From: an uncultured Bacteroidia bacterium
GTDB lineage: Bacteria > Bacteroidota > Bacteroidia > Bacteroidales > UBA932
Length of the DNA: 64,000 nucleotides
Reading direction: 5' to 3'
Assembly (NCBI GenBank): GCA_902778105.1
Contig: CACYWN010000009.1
Coordinates: forward strand, 1 to 64,000
The stretch's first letter is position 1; every line of letters starts with the position of its first letter. The translations under genes were made by a program, and so were the position numbers. The notes beneath the pieces are model-generated. The model was given only the letters and a program-made list of their open reading frames with translations. It was not told the origin of the DNA and did no database searches. Shown here one piece after another: positions 1 to 10,263 of this stretch.

Positions 1-249
1 GCCCTTGCGGAACTTGGTGCGCTCTTTCTCCTTCAGTCCGCCCACCTCGGTGCCAAGGAGTTCATAGGAACCGCTGGTCGGATTGTCCAGCAGGCCCAGA
101 ATGTTCAGCAGCGTAGATTTGCCGCAGCCGGAAGGGCCCATGATGGCGACGAACTCGCCGTCCTTGATTTCGAAGGAAACGCCGTTGAGGGCCGTGGTCT
201 CGATCTCTTCCGTGCGAAAGATCTTGGAAAGATTGGATACTGAAATCAT
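1..249 (-). CDS. ABC transporter ATP-binding protein, N-terminal part (runs off window)
   Basis: The first 83 codons read MISVSNLSKIFRTEEIE and onward, with a clear Walker A motif GPSGCGKST near residue 38 followed by LLNILGLLDNPTSG. This is the LolD/MacB type of ATPase that powers export-type or lipoprotein-release ABC transporters at the inner membrane. The rest, with signature and Walker B motifs, lies outside the window, so the transported substrate cannot be told. The ATG at 247-249 starts a typical family N-terminus. A paired palindrome lies about 100 bp upstream and may control it. Confidence 0.93.
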   Translation of the reverse strand, partial: MISVSNLSKIFRTEEIETTALNGVSFEIKDGEFVAIMGPSGCGKSTLLNILGLLDNPTSGSYELLGTEVGGLKEKERTKFRKG

Positions 250-350
250 CGTAAATGCTTTATATCAAGGCTTCCCTTTGCAAAAAATAAGCCGACGTGT
301 ATAATGCGATGATTTTCAAGCAGATACGCAATAAGTGTCTGTGTAAACAC

Positions 351-398
351 TGTAAAGGACTTTACAACGATTTAACACTTTTTGTAAAGGACTTTACA
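351..398. promoter_or_regulatory. Two identical palindromes, candidate operator pair
   Basis: TGTAAAGGACTTTACA occurs twice, at 351-366 and 383-398. Each copy is two 7-bp inverted half-sites (TGTAAAG/CTTTACA) around GA. Start-to-start spacing is 32 bp, about three helical turns. A direct repeat TTTAACACT follows each copy (371-379 and 412-420). The pair lies upstream of the ABC ATPase gene, so a dimeric repressor or activator binding twice on one DNA face is a reasonable inference; the regulator is not identifiable here. Confidence 0.6.
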
Positions 399-430
399 GT
401 TTATAAAGGGGTTTAACACTGACGGAAAGA

Positions 431-468
431 AAGAAGGTGACCAATAATCACTTATTAGTCACCTTCTT
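431..468 (-). terminator. Rho-independent-type hairpin after the DUF4314-like gene
   Basis: AAGAAGGTGAC (431-441) pairs perfectly with GTCACCTTCTT (458-468), and an inner AATAA/TTATT helix extends the stem. The hairpin begins 12 bases after the end of the gene at 480, and on the minus strand it is followed by a T-rich stretch. Confidence 0.75.
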
Positions 469-479
469 TTCCAATAGCG

Positions 480-767
480 TTACTTCACAATTTCATATTC
501 ATCGACACCAGGGATGAGGGCAAGTCCTGTCTCTTCGAGGTGAATCTGTCCGGCGGAGTCTATGAAACGCACGGTGAAGACTTTTCCTTCGAGTCGTTTT
601 GCTTGCCAGTCCATTCCGCCGGCAGTATCCATCTTTACGACCCTTATTATGGATCCTGGTCCACCTTCATGACTACGTACACAAGTGAAGCGTACAACTG
701 GAAGGCAATCTATGCTTGCTTTTTTGTACGCATCAGCAGTGTACATGTGATAGCACCGTGGCGTCAT
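480..767 (-). CDS. Small DUF4314-like protein
   Basis: A 95-residue product. Its last 55 residues resemble the DUF4314 pattern: a hydrophobic strand ending in KMD, a central V-x-FIDSAGQIHL strand, then GLALIPGVDEYEIV at the end. DUF4314 proteins are small and mostly uncharacterised, so no function is claimed. The first 35-40 residues (rich in Cys, Tyr and basic residues) do not look like the domain and overlap a run of GTAC-containing dyads at about 676-750, so the true start could be the ATG at 746 or the N-terminus may be locally acquired. The following terminator supports a real transcription unit. Confidence 0.6.
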   Translation of the reverse strand: MTPRCYHMYTADAYKKASIDCLPVVRFTCVRSHEGGPGSIIRVVKMDTAGGMDWQAKRLEGKVFTVRFIDSAGQIHLEETGLALIPGVDEYEIVK

Positions 768-927
768 AAAATGCGACCATTTTTTTGTTAAACATCACTG
801 GTCGCATATATGGTCACAGATTTGGACCGTTTTTGGATAGAAAGGCCCTGTCATCCGGCTTGGGCGATCGGTTCTGTCATAGACACGTCCGGAACTGACA
901 GGACCCCTGTAACAGCTTGACAGACAA

Positions 928-955
928 TAAAAAATCCGCCGCTGAAAAGCGCCGG
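928..955 (-). terminator. Terminator of the tRNA transcript
   Basis: On the minus strand a CGGCGCT-TTTC-AGCGGCGG type stem is followed by a run of six T residues (complement of 926-934). It lies about 70 bases beyond tRNA-Met. Confidence 0.55.
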
Positions 956-1022
956 GTATATAGAGAGGTTGTTCAGGTGCAAGGGACTTCGTACTCGTCC
1001 ACTCGCGTATGTTGTAATTCAG

Positions 1023-1096
1023 TAGCGGGAGTGGGTCACGATCCCACGACCTCCGGATTATGAATCCGACGCTCTAACCAGCTGAGCTACCCCGCC
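1023..1096 (-). tRNA. tRNA with CAT anticodon, probably elongator tRNA-Met
   Basis: A 74-nt cloverleaf: acceptor GGCGGGG/TCCCGCT (two G-U pairs), D-arm GCTCAGCTGGTTAGAGC, anticodon stem TCGGA/TCCGG with loop TTCATAA (anticodon CAT), and T-stem GTGGG/CCCAC. The CCA end is not encoded. The T-loop reads ATCGTGA rather than the usual TTCGANN, so the normal T54-A58 pair is swapped. Elongator Met is likelier than lysidine-modified Ile2, but sequence alone does not settle it. Confidence 0.93.
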
Positions 1097-1141
1097 ATAC
1101 CGTTTTCAAAATAAAAATCAGCTTCAAAAGGCTGATTTTCG

Positions 1142-1212
1142 TTGAGATAGAAGGACTCGAACCCTCACTGACAGAGCCAGAATCTGTAGTGCTACCATTA
1201 CACCATATCTCA
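1142..1212 (-). tRNA. tRNA-Gln (CTG anticodon)
   Basis: A 71-nt cloverleaf with weak-paired acceptor TGAGATA/TATCTCA, D-arm GTGTAATGGTAGCAC (a tRNA-Gln hallmark), anticodon stem ACAGA/TCTGT with loop TTCTGGC (anticodon CTG), and a T-loop with standard TTCGAGT. No encoded CCA. It is the first gene of a two-tRNA transcript followed by the CAT tRNA. Confidence 0.95.
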
Positions 1213-1231
1213 ATTTCCCAAAACGGGACTG

Positions 1232-1261
1232 CAAATTTACGGTTTTTTTCTGAATCCGCAA
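1232..1261 (-). promoter_or_regulatory. Promoter of the tRNA unit
   Basis: On the minus strand TTG (1259-1261), a 19-base spacer, then TAAATTTG (1239 down to 1232). This matches the Bacteroidetes -33/-7 consensus exactly and lies about 20 bases before tRNA-Gln. Confidence 0.8.
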
Positions 1262-1279
1262 TAGGTAGCGGCGGTTTTT

Positions 1280-1309
1280 TCGAAAAAAGATGCCCGGACC
1301 AGCCGGGCA
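1280..1309 (-). terminator. Terminator after the GMP-synthase-like gene
   Basis: TGCCCGG (1291-1297) and CCGGGCA (1303-1309) form a GC-rich stem with a 5-base loop. On the minus strand the stem is followed within two bases by TTTTTT. It ends the guaB-guaA-guaA-like operon. Confidence 0.8.
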
Positions 1310-1341
1310 CCTTGAAAATGCATCGGAGACCGCCGTTCGGA

Positions 1342-2325
1342 CTATTCCCATTCGATGGTTCCAGTGGGCTTCGGCGTCAGGTCGTACAGCACGCGGTTCA
1401 CGCCCGGGACCTCCGTCACGATGCGCTTGGTGATGTGGTGCAGCAGCGCGTAAGGGATTTCCTCGATGGTGGCGGTCATGGCGTCGCGGGTGTTCACGGC
1501 ACGGATGATGACCGGCCAGTCCCAGCTGCGTTTGTTGTCCTTCACACCCGTGGACTTGTAGTCGGGGACCACGGTGAAATACTGCCAGACCTTGCCGGCC
1601 AAGCCGTTTTTCTCAAACTCCTCGCGGAGGATGGCGTCGCTCTCGCGGAGGGCCTCCAACCGGTCGCGCGTGATGGCACCGGTGCAGCGGACGCCCAGGC
1701 CGGGGCCGGGGAACGGCTGACGGAAGACCATGTTGTCCGGGAGTCCCAACTCCTTGCCCACGACGCGGACCTCGTCCTTGAACAGGAGCTTGATGGGCTC
1801 CACGAGCTCGAACTGGAGGTCATCCGGAAGGCCGCCCACATTGTGGTGGGACTTGACGGGGCCGGATTCCACGATGTCCGGGTAGATGGTACCCTGGGCC
1901 AGGAAGCTGATGCCGTCCAGCTTGCGGGCCTCTTCCTCGAAGACGCGGATGAATTCGGAGCCGATGATCTTCCGCTTCTGCTCGGGATCGGCTACGCCGG
2001 CGAGCTTGTCCAGGAAGCGGTCCGTGGCATCGACATAGACGAGATTGGACTGGAGCTCGTCGCGGAACACGCGGACGACCTGCTCGGCCTCGCCCTTGCG
2101 GAGAAGGCCGTGGTTGACGTGGACGGAAACCAGCTGCTTGCCGACAGCCTTGATGAGGAGGGCCGCAACCACGGAGGAATCGACACCGCCCGAGAGGGCG
2201 AGCAGAACCTTCTTGTCGCCGATCTGCGCGCGCAGCGCCTGGATCTGCTCTTCGATGAATTTCTGGGCCAATGCGGGGGTCGTGATCCGCTCCATGTCCG
2301 CGGGACGAACGTTACCTGTTGTCAT
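1342..2325 (-). CDS. Second GuaA: stand-alone GMP synthetase (ATP-pyrophosphatase) subunit
   Basis: A 327-residue protein that matches the C-terminal two-thirds of GMP synthase and lacks the glutamine amidotransferase half. Visible are the PP-loop SGGVDSSV near residue 46, [32 protein letters not shown] and the C-terminal dimerisation part ending TGTIEWE. The family adenylates XMP and aminates it to GMP. The layout recalls archaeal split GMP synthases, but no separate amidotransferase gene is nearby; the neighbour at 2359-3939 is a complete two-domain GuaA. It may use free ammonia, borrow the neighbour's glutaminase, or make a different nucleotide. It starts 33 bases after guaA, so it is in the same operon. 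Met 11 (2295) is an alternative start. Confidence 0.93.
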   Translation of the reverse strand: MTTGNVRPADMERITTPALAQKFIEEQIQALRAQIGDKKVLLALSGGVDSSVVAALLIKAVGKQLVSVHVNHGLLRKGEAEQVVRVFRDELQSNLVYVDATDRFLDKLAGVADPEQKRKIIGSEFIRVFEEEARKLDGISFLAQGTIYPDIVESGPVKSHHNVGGLPDDLQFELVEPIKLLFKDEVRVVGKELGLPDNMVFRQPFPGPGLGVRCTGAITRDRLEALRESDAILREEFEKNGLAGKVWQYFTVVPDYKSTGVKDNKRSWDWPVIIRAVNTRDAMTATIEEIPYALLHHITKRIVTEVPGVNRVLYDLTPKPTGTIEWE

Positions 2326-2358
2326 TTTTCTGTAAGGGTTATGTGTTAATGATTCGTT

Positions 2359-5461
<3,103 letters not shown>

Positions 5462-6790
5462 TCAGCAACTGTATTTCCGCGGGAAGCGGAAAAGGATGGA
5501 CAGGACGGCGAAAAAACCCAACGCGAACGGATAGTAGAGGTAACCCGTGATGGAAGCGGCCGACACCCCGGAAAGGCCACTCGCCATGAGCATCTGCGCC
5601 CCGTAAGGGATGACGCCCTGGATGAGGCAGGAGAAGGTGTCCAGGATGGAGGCCGTCTTGCGCGAGTCCAGGCCGAACCTGTCGGAAATATCCCGGGCGA
5701 GCGGACCCACGGTGATGATGGCGATGGTGTTGTTCGCCGTGCAGAAGTTCACGAGGGAGACGAGCCCGGCGATAGAGAAATACGCCCCGCGCTTACCCCG
5801 GATGCGCCGGGTGAGTCCGCCGATGATGAAGTCCAGTCCGCCGTTGTAGCGGATGAGTTCCAGCATGCCGCCGGCCAGGAGGGAGACGATGATCAGCTCG
5901 CCCATGGACCCGATGCCGCCGCCGATGGATGCCATCCAGCCAATCCAGTCATAAGCGCCGGTCGCCCAGCCGAGGATCCCGTTCACCCCGATGCCGACAG
6001 CAAGTACCGTGACAACATTCACCCCTGCCAGGGCCAGACCGATGACCAGCAGATAGGGGATGAGTCCCAGCCAGTTTACCGTTTCCACGGAGGGAACCGC
6101 ATCCACCCGGAGGCCCAGCACGACATACAGGGCCGCTACCAGGATAGCCGCCGGGGCCGCAATCCACAGGTTCACGCGGAACTTGTCCCGCATGGAGCAC
6201 CCCTGGCTCTTGGTCGCCGCCACGGTGGTGTCGGAAATGAACGAAAGGTTGTCACCGAAGAAGGCGCCACCGATGACCACGGCCGTGATGAAAGGAACGC
6301 CTACGCCCGTCTCCTGGGCGATGCCCGCCGCGATGGGGACAAGGGCGACGATGGTTCCGACGCTCGTGCCGATGGCCATGGAAATGAAACAGGCAGCGAG
6401 GAAAAGTCCCGCGTAGATGAGTCTCCCAGGCAGGATTTTAAGCGTAGCATTGACTGTCGCGTCAATGGCCCCGATGTCTTTCGCCGTCGCCGCGAACGCC
6501 CCCGCCAGCACGAAAATCCAGATCATCAGGAGCACGTTCCGGTTCCCGGCGCCCCGGGAGAAGATGGCAATCTTGTCGTCCGTCTTGTCCACGCTCCGGG
6601 TGATGAGCATCGCATAGGCCGACGCGATGATGAACGCCGCCGCCACCGGGACCTTGTAGAAGTCGCGGGCGACGAGGGAGGAGACCAGATAGGTGAGCAG
6701 GAAAACCAGGAGCGGGCTCAGGGCGAGCCAGCCGTTCATCTTCCTGCCGGCGGGCTGTTTCTCTTGGAGATTATCGGTGTGAATGGCCAT
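5462..6790 (-). CDS. NhaC-type Na+/H+ antiporter
   Basis: A 442-residue polytopic membrane protein with about eleven hydrophobic segments. The central stretch with MAIGTSVGTIVALVPIA, FFGDNLSFISDTTVAAT and CSMRDKFRVN is characteristic of the NhaC/Na_H_antiporter family, which exchanges sodium for protons across the inner membrane. Some family members carry organic substrates instead, so the ion is an inference. The start at 6790 is preferred over an earlier ATG because a TATCTTTG promoter element lies between the two, at 6813-6820. Confidence 0.85.
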   Translation of the reverse strand: MAIHTDNLQEKQPAGRKMNGWLALSPLLVFLLTYLVSSLVARDFYKVPVAAAFIIASAYAMLITRSVDKTDDKIAIFSRGAGNRNVLLMIWIFVLAGAFAATAKDIGAIDATVNATLKILPGRLIYAGLFLAACFISMAIGTSVGTIVALVPIAAGIAQETGVGVPFITAVVIGGAFFGDNLSFISDTTVAATKSQGCSMRDKFRVNLWIAAPAAILVAALYVVLGLRVDAVPSVETVNWLGLIPYLLVIGLALAGVNVVTVLAVGIGVNGILGWATGAYDWIGWMASIGGGIGSMGELIIVSLLAGGMLELIRYNGGLDFIIGGLTRRIRGKRGAYFSIAGLVSLVNFCTANNTIAIITVGPLARDISDRFGLDSRKTASILDTFSCLIQGVIPYGAQMLMASGLSGVSAASITGYLYYPFALGFFAVLSILFRFPRKYSC

Positions 6791-6812
6791 CTGTCTGTTC
6801 GTTGGGGATCTG

Positions 6813-6820
6813 CAAAGATA
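6813..6820 (-). promoter_or_regulatory. -7 element of the antiporter gene
   Basis: TATCTTTG on the minus strand, 22 bases before the chosen ATG. It fixes the translation start by excluding the upstream ATG at 6922. Confidence 0.65.
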
Positions 6821-6854
6821 CGAAAAGATTCCCGGTTTCAAGAGGCCGTGTCTT

Positions 6855-7008
6855 TGTACAAGTCTCGCTTGTACAGAAAACCAACGTTCCATGCCTGCTT
6901 TCCTGTTCAAACGTCGGCCCAAGTGGGCAAAACAGGTTATATCTGCTTTCGCTTGAACACAAAAACGTCAACCCGGGAAGATTCTGTCGCACAAGTGAGA
7001 CTTGTACA
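6855..7008. promoter_or_regulatory. Cluster of TGTACAAG-type dyads between nhaC-like gene and queH
   Basis: TGTACAAG-tctcg-CTTGTACA is a perfect 8-bp inverted repeat at 6855-6875. A near copy, CACAAG-tgaga-CTTGTACA, is at 6990-7008, just ahead of the queH -7 element. Between them TGTTCAA (6904-6910) and TTGAACA (6953-6959) form another pair, and GCCCAAGTGGGC another short dyad. The region lies between divergent promoters, so it could hold operators for one regulator or a folded RNA/DNA element. Confidence 0.45.
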
Positions 7009-7019
7009 GGAATAGTTCG

Positions 7020-7027
7020 TATCTTTG
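7020..7027 (+). promoter_or_regulatory. -7 element of queH
   Basis: TATCTTTG ends 8 bases before the queH ATG, leaving essentially no 5' UTR. Confidence 0.7.
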
Positions 7028-7035
7028 CATGTCTT

Positions 7036-7611
7036 ATGAAACCGCACGTACAACTGGAAGTGCCCCTCGGGGCGGAGAAAGTGCTGCTGCATGCGTGCTG
7101 CGCGCCATGCTCCAGCGCCGTCGTGGAGTGCCTCATGGACAACGGAGTCCGACCGACCATCTTCTATTCCAATTCCAACATCTTCCCCCACGAAGAGTAC
7201 GACCACCGGCTGAACGAATGCATCCGCTATGCTCAGAAGTGGGGAATTCCTATCGTGGACGACGTCTATGACCACGACGACTGGGAGGGCTGCGCCGCCG
7301 GGCTGGAGAACGAACCGGAACGCGGCGGCCGCTGCCTGAACTGTTTCAAGTACCGGCTTTTAAGGGCGGCGAAATATGCCTCCGAGAATGGTTTTCCGGT
7401 CCTCACGACGACCCTCGCCTCCTCCCGCTGGAAGAGCCTGGAACAGGTGGACGAGGCTGGCGAATGGGCCTGCAGCCAAGTCCCCGGCGTCAACTGGTGG
7501 CCCCGGAACTGGCGCAAGGGGGGCCTGCAGGAGCGGAGGAACGAAATCATCCGCAGCGAGCGGTTTTACAACCAGCTCTACTGCGGATGCGAATACTCAC
7601 TAAAGAAATGA
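7036..7611 (+). CDS. queH: Epoxyqueuosine reductase QueH
   Basis: Catalyses the last step of queuosine synthesis in tRNA, reducing epoxyqueuosine to queuosine; the QueH (DUF208) family is the non-cobalamin alternative to QueG. The 191-residue protein has the paired cysteines typical of the family: HACCAPCSS near residue 20, RCLNCFKYRL near residue 105 and YCGCEYS near the C-terminus, which bind an iron-sulfur cluster and a second metal. The ATG follows the promoter by 8 bases, so translation is probably leaderless. Its TGA touches a hairpin repeat shared with the convergent gene. Confidence 0.95.
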   Translation: MKPHVQLEVPLGAEKVLLHACCAPCSSAVVECLMDNGVRPTIFYSNSNIFPHEEYDHRLNECIRYAQKWGIPIVDDVYDHDDWEGCAAGLENEPERGGRCLNCFKYRLLRAAKYASENGFPVLTTTLASSRWKSLEQVDEAGEWACSQVPGVNWWPRNWRKGGLQERRNEIIRSERFYNQLYCGCEYSLKK

Positions 7612-7676
7612 GATTCTTTCGCTTCGCTCGGAATGACAATAGTCTGTCATCCCGAGACCGAAGGCCGAAGGAATCT
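7611..7676. repeat. Short hairpin repeat between convergent genes
   Basis: AGATTCTTTCG (7611-7621) is complementary, with one mismatch, to CGAAGGAATCT (7666-7676). Inside are a GGAATGACA segment and its inverted partner TGTCATCC. The element starts on the last base of the queH stop and ends inside the stop codon of the opposing gene, so it fills the whole space and probably terminates both transcripts. Related copies are at 10226-10263, 23444-23470 and 51525-51594. Confidence 0.75.
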
Positions 7677-8295
7677 AGAAGTTGTAACCGACGCCGATCT
7701 TGATGTTGGAACGATGGGCGCTGGGAGCGTTGTCGCCCTTGTACTGGTTCATCATACCGTAGTCATAGCCCACGGTGACCATGTAACCACCGGCGTTGAT
7801 GCCGATACCGCCGCCCAGATAGAGGTTCATGCGGTTGTAGTTGTCGTTCTTGTAATTGTCGGAAGTGGTGCTTCCGCTGATACCCAGCACGTTACCATCA
7901 TATTTCACCGTAGAAGCGAGACCATACTGAAGCGTAGGGCCGCCAAAGATGAAGAAATTCGTGTCGCGGTTGAGGGCGATGTTGTAGTTCAGATAGGCGG
8001 GAACGTTGATGGCATGCTCCATGAAGGTACCGGAACCGGAAGCGATGGAGCCCAGGTTGGCGGTGTTCTTGCTGGTGATCATCGAATAATAGACACCAGG
8101 GGCGATGGCGAGACCACCGAAGAGAGGAACGTTGAAGGACACGCCGGCAAAAGCACCGTTGGCGTTGGAGGGATCGCCGCTTCCGACTTTGATGGAGGAA
8201 TTGAGATAACCGGCATTCACGGAAATCTGGGCGAAAGCCTGGGTTCCAAGAAGCATCAGGGATGCTGCAAGGAGGGTGGAAAGAATCTTTTTCAT
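7675..8295 (-). CDS. Outer-membrane beta-barrel (porin-like) protein
   Basis: A 206-residue protein with a clear signal peptide (MKKILSTLLAASLMLLGTQAFAQ). The mature part is alternating-residue beta strands with Gly/Asn-rich turns, for example SVNAGYLNSSIKVG, APGVYYSMI, MNLYLGGGIGINAGGYMVTVGYDYG, and the end NIKIGVGYNF with the terminal Phe usual for barrel insertion. This fits a small outer-membrane barrel of the OmpA/OmpW-like beta-brl class. No ligand can be inferred. Convergent with queH. Confidence 0.85.
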   Translation of the reverse strand: MKKILSTLLAASLMLLGTQAFAQISVNAGYLNSSIKVGSGDPSNANGAFAGVSFNVPLFGGLAIAPGVYYSMITSKNTANLGSIASGSGTFMEHAINVPAYLNYNIALNRDTNFFIFGGPTLQYGLASTVKYDGNVLGISGSTTSDNYKNDNYNRMNLYLGGGIGINAGGYMVTVGYDYGMMNQYKGDNAPSAHRSNIKIGVGYNF

Positions 8296-8577
8296 ACTTC
8301 TTTTATTAAGGTTTAAAAATTTTCCGGGAGTATCTTCCTACAAAAAACGCGCCAGTACAAAACACCCCTTCCGCACCGGTGTTTTCTGACAAAAACCTGT
8401 CTTTGTTCCAAATACTGACACAAACAAGAAAAGAATCGCCCTTCTCTGCGGCCTTGTCCTTCGTTGGCGCCCGCAAGCAGCTCAAGGCCGGCAAGAGCCT
8501 CATCGCCGGCATCCCGCTCGCGAAAATACCAATATCTTGGGATTGACCGCGGCGGGGAATCGCCGTATCTTTGCCTT

Positions 8578-8672
8578 TGGAAAAAGCCAAATAATTAGAC
8601 AAAAGTTTATAGTGTTCCTTTTATTGTTGTGTAAGCCCTCTTCCCTTGAGAAAGGCAGGAGGGTTTTGTTTT
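8578..8672 (+). ncRNA. Candidate small RNA (promoter to terminator, no ORF)
   Basis: TATCTTTG at 8566-8573, with TTGA 19 bases upstream, could start a transcript at about 8578. The hairpin CCCTC-tt-CCCTT-gag-AAAGG-ca-GGAGGG (8636-8663), followed by TTTTGTTTT, could end it. That gives roughly 95 nt without an ORF. Equally it may be an attenuated leader of the regulator gene downstream, which has its own promoter at 8687-8694. Confidence 0.35.
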
Positions 8673-8694
8673 CCGATGATATTTGCTAAATTTG
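8667..8694 (+). promoter_or_regulatory. Promoter of the hemerythrin-LuxR gene
   Basis: TTG at 8667-8669 and TAAATTTG at 8687-8694 with an 18-base spacer. The -33 box lies in the T-run of the preceding hairpin. The ATG follows 10 bases later. Confidence 0.6.
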
Positions 8695-8704
8695 CTGCGC
8701 TGAA

Positions 8705-9652
8705 ATGACGACCCCTCTGACCAACCCTTCCGAACGGCACCTGCCGTCTCCCTCCATGAAAATGGCGGAGCTGATGTCCACCAGCCCCAGCCTGCCCGGC
8801 GTACTCACGCGGATGGGCATCCCCTTCGGTTTCGGCGACGAGACCGTAGAAGAGGTATGCCGCCGGCAGGACGTCGACCCGGAAACTTTCCTGCTGATCT
8901 GCAGCGTCCACGCCTCCGACGGCAGCCTTCCCCCGAAGGACCGGATCCGGAAAGCGGACCTCAGGGATGTCCTCAAGTATCTCCGCCGATCCCACGCCTA
9001 TTATACGGAAGTGGCGATGAAAGAGCTTACCGACGCCTTGGTAGCCCTGACCGAGCCCTGCAGCGAGCGGCACAAGAGCACGATCCGGCGTTTCTTCAAC
9101 GAATACAAGGACGAGCTTTTCAAGCACCTGGAATACGAGGAGGAAACCGTGTTCCCACAGGCGGAAGCCGCCCTGCATCACGGGAATTTCGCGACCGGGG
9201 ACTATGAGGAAAACCACTCCCACGTAGAGGAGAAACTGGAAGACCTGAAGAACCTGATCATGAAATACATGCCGTCGGTATGCGGACAGCAGGAAATCTT
9301 CCGGGCACTCACGTGCATCTTCACCCTGCAGGAGGATCTGGCCAAGCATATCCTCGTGGAGGACGGCATCCTCGTCCCGATCGTCAACCGGAAGATGCAC
9401 ACCACCCTGGAAAGCAGCGTCGACATCCCTGGGGACAAAGGAGAGGAACTCTCCTCCCGCGAGAAGGAAATCCTGGTGTGCGTGGCCAAGGGCATGCTGA
9501 ACAAGGAGATTGCCGATGCGGAGAGCATCTCCATCCATACGGTCATCACCCACCGCAAGAACATTACCCGCAAGACGGGCATCAAGACGGTCGCCGGCCT
9601 GACGGTCTATGCCCTCCTGAACAACCTGATCGACATCAACACCATCGAATAA
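8705..9652 (+). CDS. Hemerythrin (HHE) domain protein with C-terminal LuxR DNA-binding domain
   Basis: A 315-residue fusion. Residues about 20-75 resemble the short N-terminal domain of RIC/ScdA proteins but lack its Cys pair. Residues about 85-230 form a four-helix hemerythrin domain with the expected di-iron ligands: SHAYY, RHKS, KHLEYEEE, ENHSHVEE and KHILVEDG. Residues about 250-310 are a LuxR-type helix-turn-helix (LSSREKEILVCVAKGMLNKEIADAESISIHTV abbreviated here to its start LSSREKEIL and end SIHTV). Such a protein could sense oxygen, nitric oxide or iron-centre damage and regulate transcription; this is inferred from architecture. It lies 2 bases before the next gene, so the two are co-transcribed, and feoAB is close by. 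Confidence 0.9.
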   Translation: MTTPLTNPSERHLPSPSMKMAELMSTSPSLPGVLTRMGIPFGFGDETVEEVCRRQDVDPETFLLICSVHASDGSLPPKDRIRKADLRDVLKYLRRSHAYYTEVAMKELTDALVALTEPCSERHKSTIRRFFNEYKDELFKHLEYEEETVFPQAEAALHHGNFATGDYEENHSHVEEKLEDLKNLIMKYMPSVCGQQEIFRALTCIFTLQEDLAKHILVEDGILVPIVNRKMHTTLESSVDIPGDKGEELSSREKEILVCVAKGMLNKEIADAESISIHTVITHRKNITRKTGIKTVAGLTVYALLNNLIDINTIE

Positions 9653-9654
9653 TC

Positions 9655-10227
9655 ATGGATTACAAGGAAGTCTTGAAGTTCTATCCGAACTTCCCCATCC
9701 ACGGGGTCAATTTCGTGGACATCATCCCTTTCCTGCAGGACAAGGACATTTTCCGGAGCCTGGTCGACGACATCGGCGCGGCCTGCGGTTCCCCGAACAT
9801 CGTCGCCCCTGAAGCGCGCGGATTCCTGTTCACCGCCCCGCTGCTGTACAGCGGCATGGCGGAGAATGTCATCCCCGTCCGGAAGAAGGGAAAACTTCCT
9901 TTCGCCGAGGGAGACCTCATCGCCGTGGACATCGTGAAGGAATACGGCAAGGACCAGGTCTTCTACCGCCTCTCCGACCTGGCGGCCTGCAAGAGAGAGG
10001 GTGACATCATCCCGATCACCTTTTTCGACGACATCCTCGCCACCGGCGGCACCGCCCGCGGCATCGTGGAAAGCCTGAACAGCCAGAAGGTTACCATTGA
10101 CGGAAAAGAGTATAAGGTGAAGGTCACCGACTTCGTTTTCCTGGTGGAGATCGACGACCTCCCCGGACGTAGCATCATCGAGGACCTCGCGCCGGTAAAG
10201 GCGCTGATCCACGTGACGGAAGGATAG
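9655..10227 (+). CDS. apt: Adenine phosphoribosyltransferase-like protein
   Basis: A 190-residue type I phosphoribosyltransferase. The PRPP loop is FFDDILATGGTA; the N-terminus (YPNFPIHGVNFVDIIPFL) and the PEARGF motif are those of adenine phosphoribosyltransferase, which salvages adenine to AMP. It is slightly longer than typical Apt and has a basic insertion (VRKKGKLPF is standard, the later SQKVTIDGKEYKVKV is extra), so another purine base is possible. Directly after the hemerythrin-LuxR gene. Its stop overlaps a hairpin repeat. Confidence 0.88.
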   Translation: MDYKEVLKFYPNFPIHGVNFVDIIPFLQDKDIFRSLVDDIGAACGSPNIVAPEARGFLFTAPLLYSGMAENVIPVRKKGKLPFAEGDLIAVDIVKEYGKDQVFYRLSDLAACKREGDIIPITFFDDILATGGTARGIVESLNSQKVTIDGKEYKVKVTDFVFLVEIDDLPGRSIIEDLAPVKALIHVTEG

Positions 10228-10263
10228 ATTCTTTCGTCGGGCTCCGCCCTCCTCAGAATGACA
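10226..10263. repeat. Half-copy of the short hairpin repeat
   Basis: AGATTCTTTCG at 10226-10236 followed by a GC-rich hairpin (GGGC-tcc-GCCC) and AGAATGACA. It fills the 25-base gap between the convergent apt and feoAB stops. The feoAB TGA is supplied by the repeat itself (TGTCATTCTGA on the minus strand). Confidence 0.65.

Larger units (their letters stand above)
8296..8704. other. Intergenic region with promoters and a hairpin
   Basis: A 409-base gap between divergent genes. The only ORF in it (minus, 8306-8602) has unconvincing composition. A GC-rich stretch at about 8446-8530 stands out from its AT-rich surroundings and may be a gene remnant, but no family was recognised. Plus-strand promoter elements at 8566-8573 and 8687-8694 and a hairpin at 8634-8665 are listed separately. 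Confidence 0.5.

Noticed and set aside
840-930. Repeated TGTCA/TGACA half-sites considered as an operator or RNA
   Set aside because: Spacings are irregular, pairing is imperfect, and nothing is transcribed from it except possibly the tail of the tRNA unit.
1189-2349. 386-residue plus-strand ORF opposite the short GuaA gene
   Set aside because: It is the mirror frame of a GC-rich real gene; composition is Asp/Val/Gly/His-rich with no family motif. The same applies to the long plus-strand ORFs at 3899-7015, 16964-20317, 23603-25990, 38592-41852 and 42161-49087.
6838-7015. Region before queH considered as a preQ1 riboswitch
   Set aside because: The queH promoter lies downstream of it, so it is not in the queH transcript, and no preQ1 aptamer consensus was seen.
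8306-8602. 98-residue minus-strand ORF between the barrel protein and the hemerythrin gene
   Set aside because: No signal or motif, unlikely composition, and it overlaps candidate plus-strand promoter elements.
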